Source: an uncultured delta proteobacterium (GTDB lineage: Bacteria > Myxococcota_A > Polyangia > Polyangiales > Polyangiaceae). Taken from it: a stretch of 64,000 nucleotides of DNA. The stretch is from positions 39,712 to 103,711 of the forward strand of contig CAITIQ010000063.1 in the NCBI GenBank assembly GCA_903892415.1, written 5' to 3'. The notes below the pieces were generated by a model. That model saw only the letters and a program-made list of their open reading frames with translations. It was not told the origin of the DNA and made no database searches. Below are positions 36,665 to 46,385 of the stretch, piece after piece (position 1 is the stretch's first letter; every line of letters begins with the position of its first letter). The position numbers and the translations under genes are program-made.

Positions 36665-38023
36665 ATGATTCAACCGCGCAAGCTCGTCTGGACCGAGGGT
36701 CTTTTCATGACCCCGCAGCACCTGCAACAGTGCGACCTGTACCACGAGGCGCTGGTCCACTCACGGGTCCACTCGATTGTTCCCTATGACTGGGGAATCA
36801 CGGAAGTGCAGTTCGATGAAAGGGCCTTGTCGGCTGGTCAAGTTCGGCTGACCAAGTGCCACGGCGTCTTTCAAGACGGGGCAGCGTTCTTCATCGGGGA
36901 TCGCGGAGAGGACCAGATCGAAGCACGCCCGCTCGAGGGTGCATTCCCTGCGGCGCTTGAAGCGCTCGACGTCTTCATTGCGATTCCGATCATTCGAGAG
37001 ACTGCTGCCAACGTAGCGATGGACCCGGCGAAGGCTGGTCCTGCGCAGCGCTTCGTCGCGAGCCAGGTCTCCGTCCCCGACGTGAATACAGGTCGGAATG
37101 AAACGGCGGTTACTTGGGGCAGGAACAACCTTCGGATCCTTTATGGAACGGAGCCGCGCGATGCCTACGAGACGATTCGTATTGCCCAACTGGTTCGCGA
37201 TCGAACTGGCGCGATAGTTCAACGCAAAGACTTCGTTCCGCCGGTTCTGCGCATCAAGACGAGCGACCACCTCATGAACGGCATGCGCCGCGTGCTGTCA
37301 GCTCTGGTAGGCAAACAAAAGGCTCTGGCGGAAGGCCGACGCCTCCGCACGGCTGCCTCCGTGGACTTTCAAGCCTCCGACACCGCCAAGTTCTGGATGC
37401 TCCACACGATGAACTCGTACATCCCGTTGTGCTCGCACATGGTGGACCACGGGCTCGTTCACCCAGAGGACGCTTACGTGATGCTGGCTTCGCTGATAGG
37501 CGAGCTGTGCACCTTCTCTCCTGATGGTGACCCGACGAGCATTGCCAAGTTCAACTACCTTGACTTGGGGGACGTATTCGAGCCCGTTTTTGACCGCGCT
37601 CTGACTCTCATCGGAAACGTGCTTGCAGAGAGCTTCATTGTCATTCCGATGGAGAAACGCGACGACGGCATGTACTTGGGCAAGTTCGACGACCCCAAGA
37701 TTCCGCGGACGCATGAATTCTTCCTCGAGGCGAAGGGCATTGATGAAGCCATCCTGCGCGAGCGCCTACCGCGGCTGCTCAAGGTTGGGTCATGGACTCA
37801 AATTGGGTACATCCTGAACGCCGCTATGCCCGGTGTGCGAGTTTCAGTTGAGTATCGGCCGCCGGGGGCTATTCCGATCAAGCCGGGGCTCGTTTACCTC
37901 CGCGTCGAGCAAGCCGGCGACTATTGGAATGACATACTCGGGTCTGGCAGCATCGCGATCTACCAGCCGATCGAGCCTCAGAAAGTCGACCTGCGTCTGA
38001 TTGGTGTCCAGGTCACCAAGTAG
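36665..38023 (+). CDS. tssK: T6SS baseplate-to-membrane connector TssK
   Basis: TssK trimers link the TssF-TssG wedge to TssL and TssM. The 452-residue protein starts with the diagnostic KLVWTEGLFMTPQHLQQCD, and contains ALSAGQVRLTKCHGVFQDG and a C-terminal beta domain (GVRVSVEYRPPGAIPIKPG). Length is normal. It follows tssJ after a 155-base gap with no clear promoter and is followed by tssL. Confidence 0.96.
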   Translation: MIQPRKLVWTEGLFMTPQHLQQCDLYHEALVHSRVHSIVPYDWGITEVQFDERALSAGQVRLTKCHGVFQDGAAFFIGDRGEDQIEARPLEGAFPAALEALDVFIAIPIIRETAANVAMDPAKAGPAQRFVASQVSVPDVNTGRNETAVTWGRNNLRILYGTEPRDAYETIRIAQLVRDRTGAIVQRKDFVPPVLRIKTSDHLMNGMRRVLSALVGKQKALAEGRRLRTAASVDFQASDTAKFWMLHTMNSYIPLCSHMVDHGLVHPEDAYVMLASLIGELCTFSPDGDPTSIAKFNYLDLGDVFEPVFDRALTLIGNVLAESFIVIPMEKRDDGMYLGKFDDPKIPRTHEFFLEAKGIDEAILRERLPRLLKVGSWTQIGYILNAAMPGVRVSVEYRPPGAIPIKPGLVYLRVEQAGDYWNDILGSGSIAIYQPIEPQKVDLRLIGVQVTK

Positions 38024-38149
38024 CGCCTGACGCGAGGAAATCGCCGATTCTTCCAACTCTTCTGCGTGAATGTTGGAACCTCGGCTCAGCTCTGGCACCA
38101 TGGCCGTCGTTCGGGCTGGTAGCTCAGCTCTTGGTTCTCAAGGAGTGTT

Positions 38150-38827
38150 ATGGCGAGCATGGCGCAAACGATGTACTGGGTCTGCTCGGATGTGCTTTCG
38201 CTCATCCTGCAGCTCCGCAATTCGAGGGACTTGCCCGCCCCCGACATCCTTCAGCGGCGTGTGCTTGGTCTGTTCGAGACCATGATGCAGAACGGGCGCG
38301 AACAGCGGATTCCCGAGCAAGACATGATCGATGCCAAGTTCGCGCTTGCAGCGTTCGCGGACGAGGTGATCTACCACTCCACCTGGCCGGGCAAGACGCA
38401 GTGGCTGTCCAACCCACTGCAACTTCAGTTCTTTGGGATCAACACTGCCGGTGATGGGTTCTTCGTCAACCTCGACAACCTGCATGGTGCTCGGGGGCGC
38501 AACCACGTCGCGCAAATCTACTTCCTCTGTTTGGCGCTCGGATTTCAAGGGAAGTACCGCCTGCGAAACCAAGAGGGTTTGCAGCAGGTGGTTGAAGGCC
38601 TCGGGAACTACGTTGCGGTCCAAGAGGGGGGCGGGGACATCATCGCACCGAATGCCGAGCGCAAGGACGCGGGGGCAGGTGTGGTACGGCGAGAGCTGCC
38701 GTTCGTCGGTATTGCGATCGGTATTTTGATCGCGGCCGCGTTGGTCGTCGTCGGAATGCGAATGATGATTCAGAGCAATGCCACCGAGGTCTCAAACACC
38801 ATCAATGGGTTGGTCGGCGGCAACTAA
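38150..38827 (+). CDS. tssL: T6SS inner-membrane protein TssL (DotU/IcmH)
   Basis: TssL is an inner-membrane protein that contacts TssK and TssM. The 225-residue protein has the cytoplasmic domain with LRNSRDLPAPDILQRRVL, AKFALAAFADEVIYHSTWPGK and LCLALGFQGKYR, and one C-terminal transmembrane helix (VGIAIGILIAAALVVVGMRMM). No peptidoglycan-binding (OmpA/TagL) domain is attached, and no separate tagL lies nearby. The ATG follows AGGAG. Confidence 0.95.
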   Translation: MASMAQTMYWVCSDVLSLILQLRNSRDLPAPDILQRRVLGLFETMMQNGREQRIPEQDMIDAKFALAAFADEVIYHSTWPGKTQWLSNPLQLQFFGINTAGDGFFVNLDNLHGARGRNHVAQIYFLCLALGFQGKYRLRNQEGLQQVVEGLGNYVAVQEGGGDIIAPNAERKDAGAGVVRRELPFVGIAIGILIAAALVVVGMRMMIQSNATEVSNTINGLVGGN

Positions 38828-39069
38828 TCGCGGAACATCGATGCTTTGAGGGGGCGCGTCAGCAGGGGTTGGCGCGCTCTTTTGCGTCCATGAAGGGCGA
38901 TCTAGATGAGCTTCGATGCCGCGCGAGCAACGGGAGAACCAAGCGAGGGTCACGCGGCTGATCTGCACGTGCTCAAAACCGCAGCGTTCTTGAGGCGTCA
39001 CAGAAATAATGCGGCGAGACCTGCTCAAAAGTTGGCTCCCGGCGGGAGAACCGCCATGCTTTCAACGAA
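38828..39069 (+). other. 242-base tssL-tssM gap with a possible terminator
   Basis: GGGGGCGCG...CGCGCTCTTTTG near 38850-38884 can form an imperfect stem followed by TTTT. An ORF from 38906 overlaps tssM in another frame and has no coding character. No good ribosome-binding site precedes the tssM ATG. Confidence 0.35.
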
Positions 39070-42000
39070 ATGTGGCTCTGGATCTTCGGCATACTCGTCA
39101 TCCTCGCAGTCTGGGTGGTGTGGTTCATGTTCCCTCCAATCGAAGAGGGGGCACCCGAGTTTTTGCCGCTTTGGCTGGCGATAACCATCACCGGAATCAT
39201 TCTTGGCGGACTCATCGCCTTGTGGCTCATTCGGCGCGTTCGAGCGGCGAGAGCGGCAAGGGCGCTCGAGCGGGCCATCGCCCAACAGGCGCAAGAGCAG
39301 GCGATCGCCAGCCCGAAGGACCGCGAGGAGATCCAAGCGCTTCACAAGCAGATCTCCGAAGGCATTGCGGCGATCAAGAAGTCGAAGCTGGCTGGCGGTC
39401 GCTATGGGGAACACGCTCTCTACGCGCTTCCTTGGTACGCAATCGTCGGGCCGCCCGGCGCAGGTAAGACCACCGCGCTCCGGCACTCGGGACTTGAATT
39501 TCCGCTGTCAGACTCCGCTGGTGTGCGGGGCGTCGGTGGTACGCGCAACTGCGATTGGTGGTTTGCAAACGATGCAATTCTGCTCGATACGGCGGGACGC
39601 TACACCACCGAGAGCGACGATCGTGACGAGTGGATCTCGTTCCTCGAACAGCTGATGAAGTACCGGCCTGAGAAGCCGCTCAACGGCGTCTTCGTGGCCA
39701 TCAGCGTGGCTGAACTACTCGACGCAACAGAAGACCAGATTCGTCAGACGGCGAGCAAGGTGCGGGCCCGTATCGAAGAGATGCAGACGACGCTCAAGAT
39801 GACGCTGCCGGTGTACGTGCTGTTCACGAAAGCCGACTTGGTTGCAGGGTTCGTCGAGTACTTCGGCGATCTCAAGAAGAGCGAGCGCGGGCAGATTTGG
39901 GGATCGACGTTCAACTTGGCAGAGCCCAAGGCGGAACCAGGTCGGCTGTTTGATCGCGAGTTTGATCTGTTGGTCGAGCATCTCCACAACCGCGTGACGA
40001 AGCGCGTTAGCGGCGAGCGCAGTCGCGCGGTCAAGGAGCGCATCTACCAGTTCCCGCTCGAGTTCGCCGCCATCAAGCGGAACCTCTCCGAGTTCATGCA
40101 GTCGACGTTTGCTGCTGGAACCGGTCAGCTCCCGATCCTTCGCGGGTTCTACTTCACCAGCGGTACGCAGGAAGGCAAGCCTCTCGATCGCGTGGTTGGC
40201 GCGATGGGCAAAGCCTTCGGGCTGAAGGGGAGTGTTCAGGAGGAGACCGATCAGTCGAAGGAGGCACGGAGCTACTTCCTGCGTGACGTCTTCCTGAAGG
40301 TAGCCTTCCCGGATCAGGATCTCGCGGCGATGAGCGCTGCCGAGTTGCGCAAGCGCTTGCTGCAGAAGCTCGTCGTGGCCGCCGCCGCTATCATTCTGGC
40401 TGCTGTGTTCGTTGTTCCTGGCGTCATCTCGTACATGAACAATCGAGAGTTGGTGGCTGAGACCCGCCGCATTAGTACTGCCGTCGGGACGGTTCAGTGG
40501 ACCGATTCTTCGAGCGCGTATGACAAGGTCCAGCGGCTCGATGAGACGCGCGCTCAGCTCGAGATCCTGAAGGATTGGAACGACAACGGGAAACCCATCT
40601 CCTACTCCTGGTTCATGTACCAGGGTGAGAACCTGTTTGATCCGCTCAAGAACCTCTACATCAAGAACCTCCAGGAAGGCTTTATCAAGCCAACCAAGGC
40701 GGACCTCGAGGTTCGAGTCGGTGAGATCAAGGGCGACCCCTACCTTCCCGACTACAACAACCTAAAGACCTACCTGCTGATCGACGATGCTGCGCGATTG
40801 AAGGATCCGGAGATCTTCAACTTCCAGGTCGGTCGCCTGACCCAGCTTTGGGCCGAAGTATTGGTTCGCGGCGGCGGCGGTATGAGCGAGCAAGATCTGA
40901 AGGCCAAGCTCCAGCCGCACGTGAAGTTCTTCGTCGAGCTACAACGCGACGGTTTGGTCCCTGGACTCACCCGCGACCCGAAGTTGGTCGAGTCGGCGCG
41001 CGAACGGTTGCGGACCGCTGACCGTGTGCAGGCCTACTACGAGATCTTCGTCACCGCTCGCATCGATGAAAAGATCGATGAGTTGGGTCCGGACGACGTC
41101 AACAACCGCAAGTATCCACCGATCGCTTTGACGGATGTCTTCGACGACCGTCCCGAAGTTCAAACGGTACTCTCCTCAAAGCGAGTGAAGCAGGGCCGTC
41201 CGGCAGCTGAGATTCGCGGACCGTTTACCATCGAGGGCTTTCGTGTGATCGACAAGCTCCTCGAGGAGGAGGGCGCGAAACTGCTCGAACGTGAGGCTTG
41301 GGTCGTACCCTACGATCGCGACGAGAAGGAGCAGGCCAACACCATCAAGAAGCAGTTGAAGCGTGTGCGTCAGCGCTACGAGGACGACTACATCTCGGAG
41401 TGGAAAGAGTTCTTCCGCGATATTGATGTGAAGGTCCCTGCCATCAACTCCGAAGCTGTCGCCGAATACAAGGTCCTATCGACTCCAGAGTGGGCGTACC
41501 GTCGGCTGCTTCAGACGCTTTCGGACAACACGCAGTTCCCCGATGACAACAAGATCCCGGCTGGGCTTCGTGAAGACGGTGGTGTCGTCGACCAGATCGA
41601 GCGTCGTATCAAGCGCCGCTTCGAGTCCGGCGCCGGCGTCAAGGTCGAGGAGCTTCAAGCAGCCAAAGACCTCCCGAGTAAAGAGCGCATCAAGCGAGCG
41701 TTCGCCAACGTCGTAGCGTTCGGCGTTGCCGCACCGTACGTCCCGCCGAAGATGGGACCGGACGGGCAGAAGCCACCGGAGAAGCTGCCGCCCGACCCCG
41801 AGCTTGCCAAGTACGTGGGGCATCTCGAGAAGCTCAAGACCGAGATGCAGGTGGTTGAGGAAGGTCCTGCTGACAGCGACACCGTCAAAGCTACTGAGCT
41901 CTTCACGGTGGCAGTCAAGGACGCAGAGTCGATGCTCTTGCGGCTCGACCCGCTCGGTCAGGAGATGATGTCAGAGCTTCTCATGAACCCCTTGCGGCAG

Positions 42001-42798
42001 GGCTACCGAGCCTTCGTCAAGGGGGCAGGCGGAGCTGCAAGCGGACTCTGGGAGGTCATGGTTTGGCCGCACTATCGCGACAAGATCAAAGACCGCTACC
42101 CCTTCAACGTGGCGGCCAAGCGTGACGCTTCGTTCGAGGACGCAAAGACCTTCTTTAGGCCGAGCGAGGGTGTGCTCTGGGGCTTCTACGACAAGTACCT
42201 GAAGACTTTCCACCGCCAGCAAGACCACAAGTTCATCCCCATGGCGTACCTGCAGGGGGAAGGCGCACCCAAGGGCAAGCCGTACACTCCCTTCAATCCA
42301 CTGATGTACAACTGCCTCGAGCGTTCGCACGAAATCACGGATGCGCTCTGGCCGGGGCTGAAGGGGGATGATCCGAACGTGAAGTTCCAGATCAATCTTA
42401 AGACGGTCAGTCCAATCGTCAGCGACATCATGTTCGAGCTCGATGGTCAGAAGCGCACCTATCGCAACGAGAAGGAGTTCTGGTACCAATTCTCCTGGCC
42501 CGGAGCCGAGCAGAGTGGTGCACGTATCCAGATTCGTGGCGCAGGTGGGCTCGACGAAGAGATGGTTCGTGAGGGTCCTTGGGGCATCTTCCGCTTGTTC
42601 GAGGCAGCAGATACCTTCACGGCTGTCAAAGACAGTGACCAACAATTCCTAGTTACCTGGACGATGAGTGCTCCTCCCGTCACGGTTACGATGCAGGTCC
42701 GACCTCGACGAGGAAATCACCCGTTCCCACTCAGCTTCTTCCGCGCGACGAACTGCCCTCCGAGCATTGGGGATAAGTTCGGCGGCGGAAAGAACTGA
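39070..42798 (+). CDS. tssM: T6SS inner-membrane protein TssM (IcmF)
   Basis: TssM spans the periplasm and joins TssJ and TssL. The 1242-residue protein has N-terminal transmembrane helices (LWIFGILVILAVWVVWFMF and AITITGIILGGLIALWLI), a cytoplasmic NTPase-like domain with Walker A VGPPGAGKTTAL near residue 130, a third helix at about 440 (LVVAAAAIILAAVFVVPGVI) and a large periplasmic part ending in beta-rich sequence (MFELDGQKRTYRNEKEFWYQ). Walker A is intact. A hairpin terminator follows before tagF. Confidence 0.95.
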   Translation: MWLWIFGILVILAVWVVWFMFPPIEEGAPEFLPLWLAITITGIILGGLIALWLIRRVRAARAARALERAIAQQAQEQAIASPKDREEIQALHKQISEGIAAIKKSKLAGGRYGEHALYALPWYAIVGPPGAGKTTALRHSGLEFPLSDSAGVRGVGGTRNCDWWFANDAILLDTAGRYTTESDDRDEWISFLEQLMKYRPEKPLNGVFVAISVAELLDATEDQIRQTASKVRARIEEMQTTLKMTLPVYVLFTKADLVAGFVEYFGDLKKSERGQIWGSTFNLAEPKAEPGRLFDREFDLLVEHLHNRVTKRVSGERSRAVKERIYQFPLEFAAIKRNLSEFMQSTFAAGTGQLPILRGFYFTSGTQEGKPLDRVVGAMGKAFGLKGSVQEETDQSKEARSYFLRDVFLKVAFPDQDLAAMSAAELRKRLLQKLVVAAAAIILAAVFVVPGVISYMNNRELVAETRRISTAVGTVQWTDSSSAYDKVQRLDETRAQLEILKDWNDNGKPISYSWFMYQGENLFDPLKNLYIKNLQEGFIKPTKADLEVRVGEIKGDPYLPDYNNLKTYLLIDDAARLKDPEIFNFQVGRLTQLWAEVLVRGGGGMSEQDLKAKLQPHVKFFVELQRDGLVPGLTRDPKLVESARERLRTADRVQAYYEIFVTARIDEKIDELGPDDVNNRKYPPIALTDVFDDRPEVQTVLSSKRVKQGRPAAEIRGPFTIEGFRVIDKLLEEEGAKLLEREAWVVPYDRDEKEQANTIKKQLKRVRQRYEDDYISEWKEFFRDIDVKVPAINSEAVAEYKVLSTPEWAYRRLLQTLSDNTQFPDDNKIPAGLREDGGVVDQIERRIKRRFESGAGVKVEELQAAKDLPSKERIKRAFANVVAFGVAAPYVPPKMGPDGQKPPEKLPPDPELAKYVGHLEKLKTEMQVVEEGPADSDTVKATELFTVAVKDAESMLLRLDPLGQEMMSELLMNPLRQGYRAFVKGAGGAASGLWEVMVWPHYRDKIKDRYPFNVAAKRDASFEDAKTFFRPSEGVLWGFYDKYLKTFHRQQDHKFIPMAYLQGEGAPKGKPYTPFNPLMYNCLERSHEITDALWPGLKGDDPNVKFQINLKTVSPIVSDIMFELDGQKRTYRNEKEFWYQFSWPGAEQSGARIQIRGAGGLDEEMVREGPWGIFRLFEAADTFTAVKDSDQQFLVTWTMSAPPVTVTMQVRPRRGNHPFPLSFFRATNCPPSIGDKFGGGKN

Positions 42799-42817
42799 GC
42801 CGAAAACCCCTCGAAAC

Positions 42818-42843
42818 GCAGACGCCCTCCGTAGCAGGAGGGC
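42818..42843 (+). terminator. hairpin between tssM and tagF
   Basis: GACGCCCTCC and GGAGGGCGTC form a perfect 10-bp stem around GTAGCA, followed by CACGTTTTG. It could terminate or attenuate transcription inside the T6SS operon. Confidence 0.7.
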
Positions 42844-42899
42844 GTCCACGTTTTGTGTCTCAATTCTGGGCTGTTGGTGTAGCCTCGGTGGCCTCTCCG

Positions 42900-43871
42900 A
42901 TGTTTTGGCGCAAGAAAAAGAGTTCTGGACCGCCGCTCGTCGGGTGCTTCGGCAAGCTGCCATCCACTGGGGACTTCATCCGTCACAACGCAGGTGGTGA
43001 CGAGCTGGCCGCGTTCGATCGCTGGCTCGGCGGCTCGATGGACTTCGCACAGCGAGCACTCGGCCTAGGATTTGAAGAGGCGTACCAGCGCTCGGTTGGG
43101 CTCTTCATTTTTCGAGGCGATGCAAAAGGGGAAGAGGGCCCCGCGCGGGCGCTCGTGGGGGCTTGGGCTGCGAGTGGGGATGGCGCCGGTCGCCTTTACC
43201 CCATGGTGGTCTTCGCGTCGTATGACTACGGGCAACTCGCGAGTTTGGGTGGGGCTATTCCCATCGCACTGTGGAAGTTTCTCACGGGGGCTTACGAGTT
43301 AGCGACGCAAGGACGAACTTGGCCGGTGCAGTCCTTTCTCGAGCGTGTCGCTCGCCTTCAAGCTCCGTTGCTCGACGACCCCGAGGGCAGCACTGCGGGC
43401 TATCGAAAGTGGCTTCAAGAAAACTCGATGAAGGCCCTTTGGGAGACGGGCTTTGGCAGTGACTCGAGTCGGTTCTGGGTGCTCTCCAATGTAGCGGAGT
43501 CTGTTGAGCCCTTTCGTGGCCAAGAGCTGCCGCAAACGGGGCTGGCGCTTCGTCTGCCCATTGGGGCCGGAGATGCCTATGCCACAGCTGTGTGGATTGA
43601 TTTGGTACTGCGTCTCGCGAAATGGAAGGCGACGGTTCCCAATACGTTTTGGGTTCCGCAACAGACAGCCCTAATTCATCTGGGAACGCCTCACGTGAGT
43701 TCGCTTCGGGAGATCCTGGCGCCAACGGGTTCAGCTGATCACGTGGCGGAGCTGTGCGGGCTGCCCACCTGCGACGAAAAGGCCGCGCGCGCTCGCCTGA
43801 GCGCCGAGCTTGATACCGCGGTGTCCAACACGGACATGCCGATTGCTAACTTTCTGCGCACGCTCGACTGA
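42900..43871 (+). CDS. tagF: T6SS regulatory protein TagF (ImpM family)
   Basis: TagF represses T6SS assembly post-translationally, in Pseudomonas aeruginosa by acting on the FHA protein. The 323-residue protein has the TagF N-terminal motif VGCFGKLPSTGDFIRH and SMDFAQRALG, and the middle and C-terminal part (FWVLSNVAESVEPF; DLVLRLAKWKATVPNTFWVP) of the family. No PppA phosphatase domain is attached. The ATG at 42900 is chosen by the domain start. The FHA partner is present at 29958-31247. Confidence 0.88.
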   Translation: MFWRKKKSSGPPLVGCFGKLPSTGDFIRHNAGGDELAAFDRWLGGSMDFAQRALGLGFEEAYQRSVGLFIFRGDAKGEEGPARALVGAWAASGDGAGRLYPMVVFASYDYGQLASLGGAIPIALWKFLTGAYELATQGRTWPVQSFLERVARLQAPLLDDPEGSTAGYRKWLQENSMKALWETGFGSDSSRFWVLSNVAESVEPFRGQELPQTGLALRLPIGAGDAYATAVWIDLVLRLAKWKATVPNTFWVPQQTALIHLGTPHVSSLREILAPTGSADHVAELCGLPTCDEKAARARLSAELDTAVSNTDMPIANFLRTLD

Positions 43872-43958
43872 GCTCGTCGCCACCGTGATTGGTGGACCTC
43901 GCTTCGCGTTCGTAGCGCCAACAACCGACGACACTTCATTGCCAAGGCGACGAGAAGC

Positions 43959-45635
43959 ATGAGTGCAGAAGACGCAGTCAACGAAGCAAAAGCGCGAATC
44001 GAAGGTCTGCTGGCTCCCATCAACGGAGGGGTCGGCGAGGACGCTTCGTACGACGAGGCCTTCGAGGCGATCAAGACCGAGATCGACAAGGTCAACGCAT
44101 TGGAGGGCGGCGCTACCGACTGGTCTGTCATTCGGTCCAACTCAGAGACGCTGCTCGCAGAGAAGTCGAAGGACTTCCGCGTTGCGCTTTACTACGGCGC
44201 CGGAACTGCTCAGCTGAAGACGATTCCGAGCATTCTGGACGGAGTGGTTCTCCTCAATGAACTTTGCAACGCTTTCTGGGAGCCAATGTATCCGGCGCTC
44301 AAGCGGCCGCGAGCTCGCGGCCTGCTGTGCGGTTGGTACTCCGACGTCGTGGGCCCGGTGGTTCACGGGCTAACACCTGTCGCGGGTGATCGGTTCAAGG
44401 TGCAGGCCCTAAACCGTCAGTTTCGAGAACTCGACGGCATGCTCTCCGACAAGTTGGGTGATGCCTACTCGGGTATGCTCGGCTTGCGAGAAGCGATTGC
44501 CAACTTGGAACGGCGCGTTCCGGCGGATGCGCCACCGCCACCGCCACTCCCTCCACCGCCGCCACCTCCTGCCCCGCGTGTTGCCGCTCCAGCAGCGGCA
44601 CCTGCAGTTGCCAGCTATTCGAATGACGGCTCTAACACTGAGCCGCCGCCTGCTGATCCTTCTTACGATCCCGCAGCGTATGGCGCCGTAAGCGGGGGTG
44701 GTTTCTCGCCGTTGGACATTGTGGATGCAGAGTCGGCCGCTCGCGCTCTCGCCGAGAGTGCACCGCTATTGGCCCGCGCAGCCGAAGTCTTTCTGGAAGC
44801 AACGCCGACGAGTGCTGACGGCTTTCGTTTGCAGCGAGTCGCAGGGTGGCTGTTGGTTGGCGGTACCCCGTACAACGAGGGTGGGCGGACCCAATTTGAT
44901 GGGCCGTACGAACATATTCCAGCTGCGCTCGTAGAGCTCGCGGCCGCCCAAGACTGGTCCACGCTGCTGAGCACGGCGTTGCAGAATGCCGCTGAGTTTC
45001 CTTTGTTCCTGGACGCCTCGCGCGCCATCGTCAGTGCGCTCGAGGGGTTGGGTTCTGACTACGACTCCGCCCGAGCCGCCGTTCAGAAGGAGGTCGCTGC
45101 TCTCCTTGCGCGTGCACCCGAGCTGCCCCAACTCTCGTTTGCCAACGGTGTGCCGATGGCCAGCGAAGACACGAAGTCGTGGTTGCAAGGTCTGGCTTCA
45201 GGTGGCGGAGGCGGCGGCGGTGCGCGAACGCCGGTGGACAAAGCGATCGCCGAGGCCGCCAAGCTCGTTGCCCAAGAGCGCGGCAACGACGCAATTGGCA
45301 TGCTCTCCCGAGCGGCCGGGCAAGCTAGTTCAGGTGGGCAACGTTTCAAGGCACGGCTGGAGATCGCGAAGGTCGCGCTCAAGCTTCAGCTGCTCGAGGT
45401 CGCCAAGGCACAGCTCGATTCCCTGGAGCGCACGGCGGACGAGCATAAGGTGTCGTTGTGGGATCCAGAGCTTGCGGCCGACCTCTACGCCAACCTGTAC
45501 CGTGCGCAACGAATGCAGCTCGGACTGGGCACGGATGACGGAACCCTCGCCAAAGAATCAGCTCGCACCTTTCAGAAGGTGTGTGAGTTGGACGCGGCGC
45601 TTGCCCTACGCCTCGGCCAGGAGTCGCAAGGCTAG
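43959..45635 (+). CDS. tssA: T6SS cap/assembly protein TssA (ImpA/VasJ type)
   Basis: TssA contacts the baseplate and sheath ends and guides polymerisation. The 558-residue protein has the ImpA N-terminal domain (LLAPINGGVGEDASYDEAFEAIK...LCNAFWEPMYPALKRPR) and a C-terminal VasJ-like helical domain (ESARTFQKVCELDAAL). Between them is a Pro-rich linker near 190-205 and a Gly run near residue 410, which look flexible. Which TssA subclass it belongs to depends on the C-terminal domain. It is followed by a stable hairpin and tssB. Confidence 0.9.
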   Translation: MSAEDAVNEAKARIEGLLAPINGGVGEDASYDEAFEAIKTEIDKVNALEGGATDWSVIRSNSETLLAEKSKDFRVALYYGAGTAQLKTIPSILDGVVLLNELCNAFWEPMYPALKRPRARGLLCGWYSDVVGPVVHGLTPVAGDRFKVQALNRQFRELDGMLSDKLGDAYSGMLGLREAIANLERRVPADAPPPPPLPPPPPPPAPRVAAPAAAPAVASYSNDGSNTEPPPADPSYDPAAYGAVSGGGFSPLDIVDAESAARALAESAPLLARAAEVFLEATPTSADGFRLQRVAGWLLVGGTPYNEGGRTQFDGPYEHIPAALVELAAAQDWSTLLSTALQNAAEFPLFLDASRAIVSALEGLGSDYDSARAAVQKEVAALLARAPELPQLSFANGVPMASEDTKSWLQGLASGGGGGGGARTPVDKAIAEAAKLVAQERGNDAIGMLSRAAGQASSGGQRFKARLEIAKVALKLQLLEVAKAQLDSLERTADEHKVSLWDPELAADLYANLYRAQRMQLGLGTDDGTLAKESARTFQKVCELDAALALRLGQESQG

Positions 45636-45640
45636 GCGTG

Positions 45641-45692
45641 GGAAGAGCGACCACGATGAAAGCAATTCGTTGCACCTTCATTTCGCTCTTCC
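45641..45692 (+). terminator. long stem-loop with TTCG tetraloop between tssA and tssB
   Basis: GGAAGAGCG...CGCTCTTCC forms the base, ATGAA...TTCAT continues it and GCAA-TTCG-TTGC caps it. The stem begins 6 bases after the tssA stop. No strong T-run follows (CTTGAGG), so it may act as an mRNA stabiliser or attenuator as well as a terminator. Confidence 0.65.
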
Positions 45693-45890
45693 TTGAGGTC
45701 GGACGCTTCCGTATCTTATGCGGCGGCTCCCGACCGGTTTGAAGCAACATCGATCGTGTCGGGTATTCGGGGTTCAGAGCTCTCGCGCTAGCAGAGTTTC
45801 AGACCCAGTGAGTTTCTAGGTTCAGGCGCCCACTCGCAGTTTCGATAGAGGTCGCCGAGAAGTTATTGTCCGGGAAAGGAGCTGTCAGCG
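45693..45890 (+). other. tssA-tssB gap, probable second promoter region
   Basis: No credible ORF is visible. The gap of about 200 bases after the hairpin is long enough for a separate promoter for tssB-tssC. GGAAAGGAG at 45873-45881 is a good ribosome-binding site for tssB. Confidence 0.4.
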
Positions 45891-46382
45891 ATGAAAGAGG
45901 GAAGTGTCGCGCCGAAGGAGAGGGTGAACATCACCTACAAGCCGGCCATCGGCGATGCGAAGGAAGAAGTCGAGCTGCCGCTTAAACTTCTCATGCTTGG
46001 CGATTACGCCATGAGGCCGGACCCGCGTCCCCTCGAGGATCGCAAACCGATCAGCATCGACAAGGACAACTTCTCTAAGGTCATGGCGGAGCAGAAGCTC
46101 AACCTGAACCTCAACGTGAAGAACGCCTTGGGGGAGAACCCCGATGACGAGCTGTCGGTCAACCTGAAGTTCCGCCGACTTTCGGACATGGAGCCCGAGG
46201 CCGTAGCCAACCAGGTTCCCGAGCTGAAGAAGCTGCTCGAGCTTCGTGCTGCACTCACCGCACTCAAGGGCCCGCTCGGTAACGAGAAGGCTTTCCGCAA
46301 CAAGATTCAGGGAATTCTCAGCGACCCTGCGCAGCGTAACAAGCTCATCGGCGAGCTTGGCCTCACGAAAGAGGGGGAGTGA
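45891..46382 (+). CDS. tssB: T6SS sheath small subunit TssB (VipA/ImpB)
   Basis: TssB and TssC form the contractile sheath. The 163-residue protein has the family signature LPLKLLMLGDYAMRPDPRPLE, INKDNFSKVMAEQKLNLNLNV-like sequence (here IDKDNFSKVMAEQKLNLNL), and EAVANQVPELKKLLELRAALT. ATG at 45891 follows GGAAAGGAG. The next gene tssC starts 3 bases after the stop, so the two are translated together. Compare with the TssB-like part of the fusion protein at 57759-59627. Confidence 0.96.
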   Translation: MKEGSVAPKERVNITYKPAIGDAKEEVELPLKLLMLGDYAMRPDPRPLEDRKPISIDKDNFSKVMAEQKLNLNLNVKNALGENPDDELSVNLKFRRLSDMEPEAVANQVPELKKLLELRAALTALKGPLGNEKAFRNKIQGILSDPAQRNKLIGELGLTKEGE

Positions 46383-46385
46383 TCG

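Noticed and set aside
38111..38185. tRNA-like start GGGCTGGTAGCTCAGCTC
   Set aside because: The D-arm-like string is not followed by an anticodon arm, T-arm or CCA at the right distances, and it runs into the tssL ribosome-binding site.
38906..39184. ORF of 92 codons between tssL and tssM
   Set aside because: Most of it overlaps the conserved start of tssM in another frame; no ribosome-binding site or recognisable sequence.
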